From contig CAYVYH010000032.1 of assembly GCA_964455155.1 (NCBI GenBank), positions 1 to 8,031 of the forward strand: a stretch of 8,031 nt of DNA. The letters are read 5' to 3'. Both the position numbers and the translations under genes were made by a program. The notes beneath the pieces are model-generated. The model made no database searches. It saw only the letters and a list, made by a program, of their open reading frames with translations, and was not told where the DNA came from. This DNA is from UBA8403 sp964455155. GTDB taxonomy: Bacteria > Bacteroidota > Bacteroidia > Cytophagales > Amoebophilaceae. Positions 7,441 to 8,031 of the stretch are shown here, piece by piece. Position 1 is the stretch's first letter. Each line of letters opens with the position of its first letter.

Positions 7441-8031
7441 AAACCCAACTCTGCCAACAGGACATGTTGCGCGTCGCCTACAAGCCCCTTTAGGTGGTTC
7501 TTGTAAAGACTGTGATCGCTTTTCTAAATCCCCCATAATCGCTTCTATGGCTGAGCAGCGCTTATAGCATCGGCTTATGTCTATGAAGTGTAAGGACTAG
7601 CATGGAATTTTTCCCTGATATAATTACCGCTGAACCTTCCAAGCGATGTACACCACCACATTGCCCCCGACAAACTTTCCATGAAGACTTCGCTGCCAAA
7701 TGCATATTCCTTGTGCACTTTTTCCTTGGCCAATACAGCTTACGGTGGGTTCATGGAGACCGTACACCTTGTGCTTATCTCCTCTTTGTTGACTGACAAT
7801 ACGTGCCATGATCTGTAGCATGAGTGCATTTAGCTCCGCTTTACCCAAATTGAGCAACTGCCTATGAAGATCGCGCACTTGGTGCCCTACTATGGTGAGA
7901 AGATTCTTCAAAGCCCGTTTGGCTTTTCCAGTATGCCTAGCTAGGTAGGCATGCACGAGGCGCTGTACGATCAACCGATGGCTCTGCCGAAGCTTAATCC
8001 CACAGCGTTTAGCCAGCGCATTACATATCTT
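7440..8031 (-). pseudogene. IS5-type transposase (lineage A), frameshifted and partial
   Basis: Reading leftwards from the window edge, the frame is open from 8031 to 7624 (136 codons). It contains GIKLRQSHRLIVQRL, then KHKVYGLHEPTVSCIGQGK, typical of IS5-family transposases (KIYSLHAPEVECIGKGK type). At the five-A run (7719-7723) one extra base shifts the true continuation VHKEYAFGSEV into another frame. Further shifts follow, and roughly 80-100 residues seem to be missing near 7575-7600. The catalytic region returns as YKRCSAIEAIMGDL (compare KRRSAIEPIIGHL). After one extra base at 7524 the C-terminus reads KSDHSLYKNHLKGLVGDAQ, then HVLLAELGF, to 7440, where lineage B begins. The 5' end lies outside the window. 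Confidence 0.8.
7584..7596 (+). repeat. 13-bp direct repeat, copy 2
   Basis: TGAAGTGTAAGGA is identical to 6948-6960. This copy lies at the place where the lineage A transposase has lost its middle part. Confidence 0.6.

Larger units (their letters stand above)
7251..8031 (-). mobile_element. composite scar of two IS5-type insertion sequences
   Basis: This interval runs from the probable IS end at 7251 to the right window edge and contains only broken transposase reading frames on the minus strand. The left part (7283-7440) belongs to one IS5-type lineage and the right part (7440-8031) to another. No intact transposase is present, so the element cannot move by itself. The outer end is not in the window. 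Confidence 0.7.

Noticed and set aside
7366..7596. One continuous 76-codon transposase C-terminus
   Set aside because: Between 7440 and 7523 the family-like sequence (KSDHSLYKNHLKGLV...) is in a different frame, so the open frame is a chance splice of two decayed transposases.

Overview
The window looks like part of a reduced, AT-moderate genome from the Bacteroidota. The best guess is a Cytophagales-type intracellular symbiont of the Amoebophilus/Cardinium kind, but this is inferred from protein flavour and not proven. The evidence is Bacteroidota-style HolA and RuvB proteins, two promoters of the Bacteroidota class (TTTG or TTG at -33, TAnnTTTG at -7), little use of Shine-Dalgarno sites, decayed insertion sequences, and a 23S rRNA gene with no 16S or tRNA gene in the 1 kb upstream of it.

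Layout. Positions 1-1987 hold the 5' two thirds of a 23S rRNA gene on the minus strand; its 3' part lies beyond the left edge. Upstream of it (1988-2262) is a leader with a stem-loop, an rrn boxA antitermination element and a good Bacteroidota promoter, so this 23S gene appears to be its own transcription unit. Positions 2263-3087 contain no intact gene; a plus-strand frame at 2399-3031 with several stops may be a decayed gene. An intact 12-helix MFS transporter lies at 3088-4401. The convergent gap 4402-4721 holds several inverted repeats and the holA terminator. holA (DNA polymerase III delta, minus, 4722-5744) and ruvB (Holliday junction helicase motor, plus, 5885-6913) are divergent housekeeping genes sharing a 140-bp promoter region.

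From 6914 to the right edge the DNA is gene debris. It holds the 3' part of a GNAT-like acetyltransferase gene (6987-7247), cut at a probable IS end (7251), then the C-terminal remnant of one IS5-type transposase (7283-7440). That is joined directly to a frameshifted, internally deleted transposase of a second IS5-type lineage (7440-8031, running off the window).

How it works together: the intact genes serve ribosome synthesis, replication clamp loading, recombination and solute exchange. They are not one operon; each seems to have its own signals. I found no new defence system or other undescribed multi-gene system. The more unusual points are the stand-alone 23S unit with its own promoter and boxA, the almost leaderless holA promoter, and the chimeric IS scar in an acetyltransferase gene.
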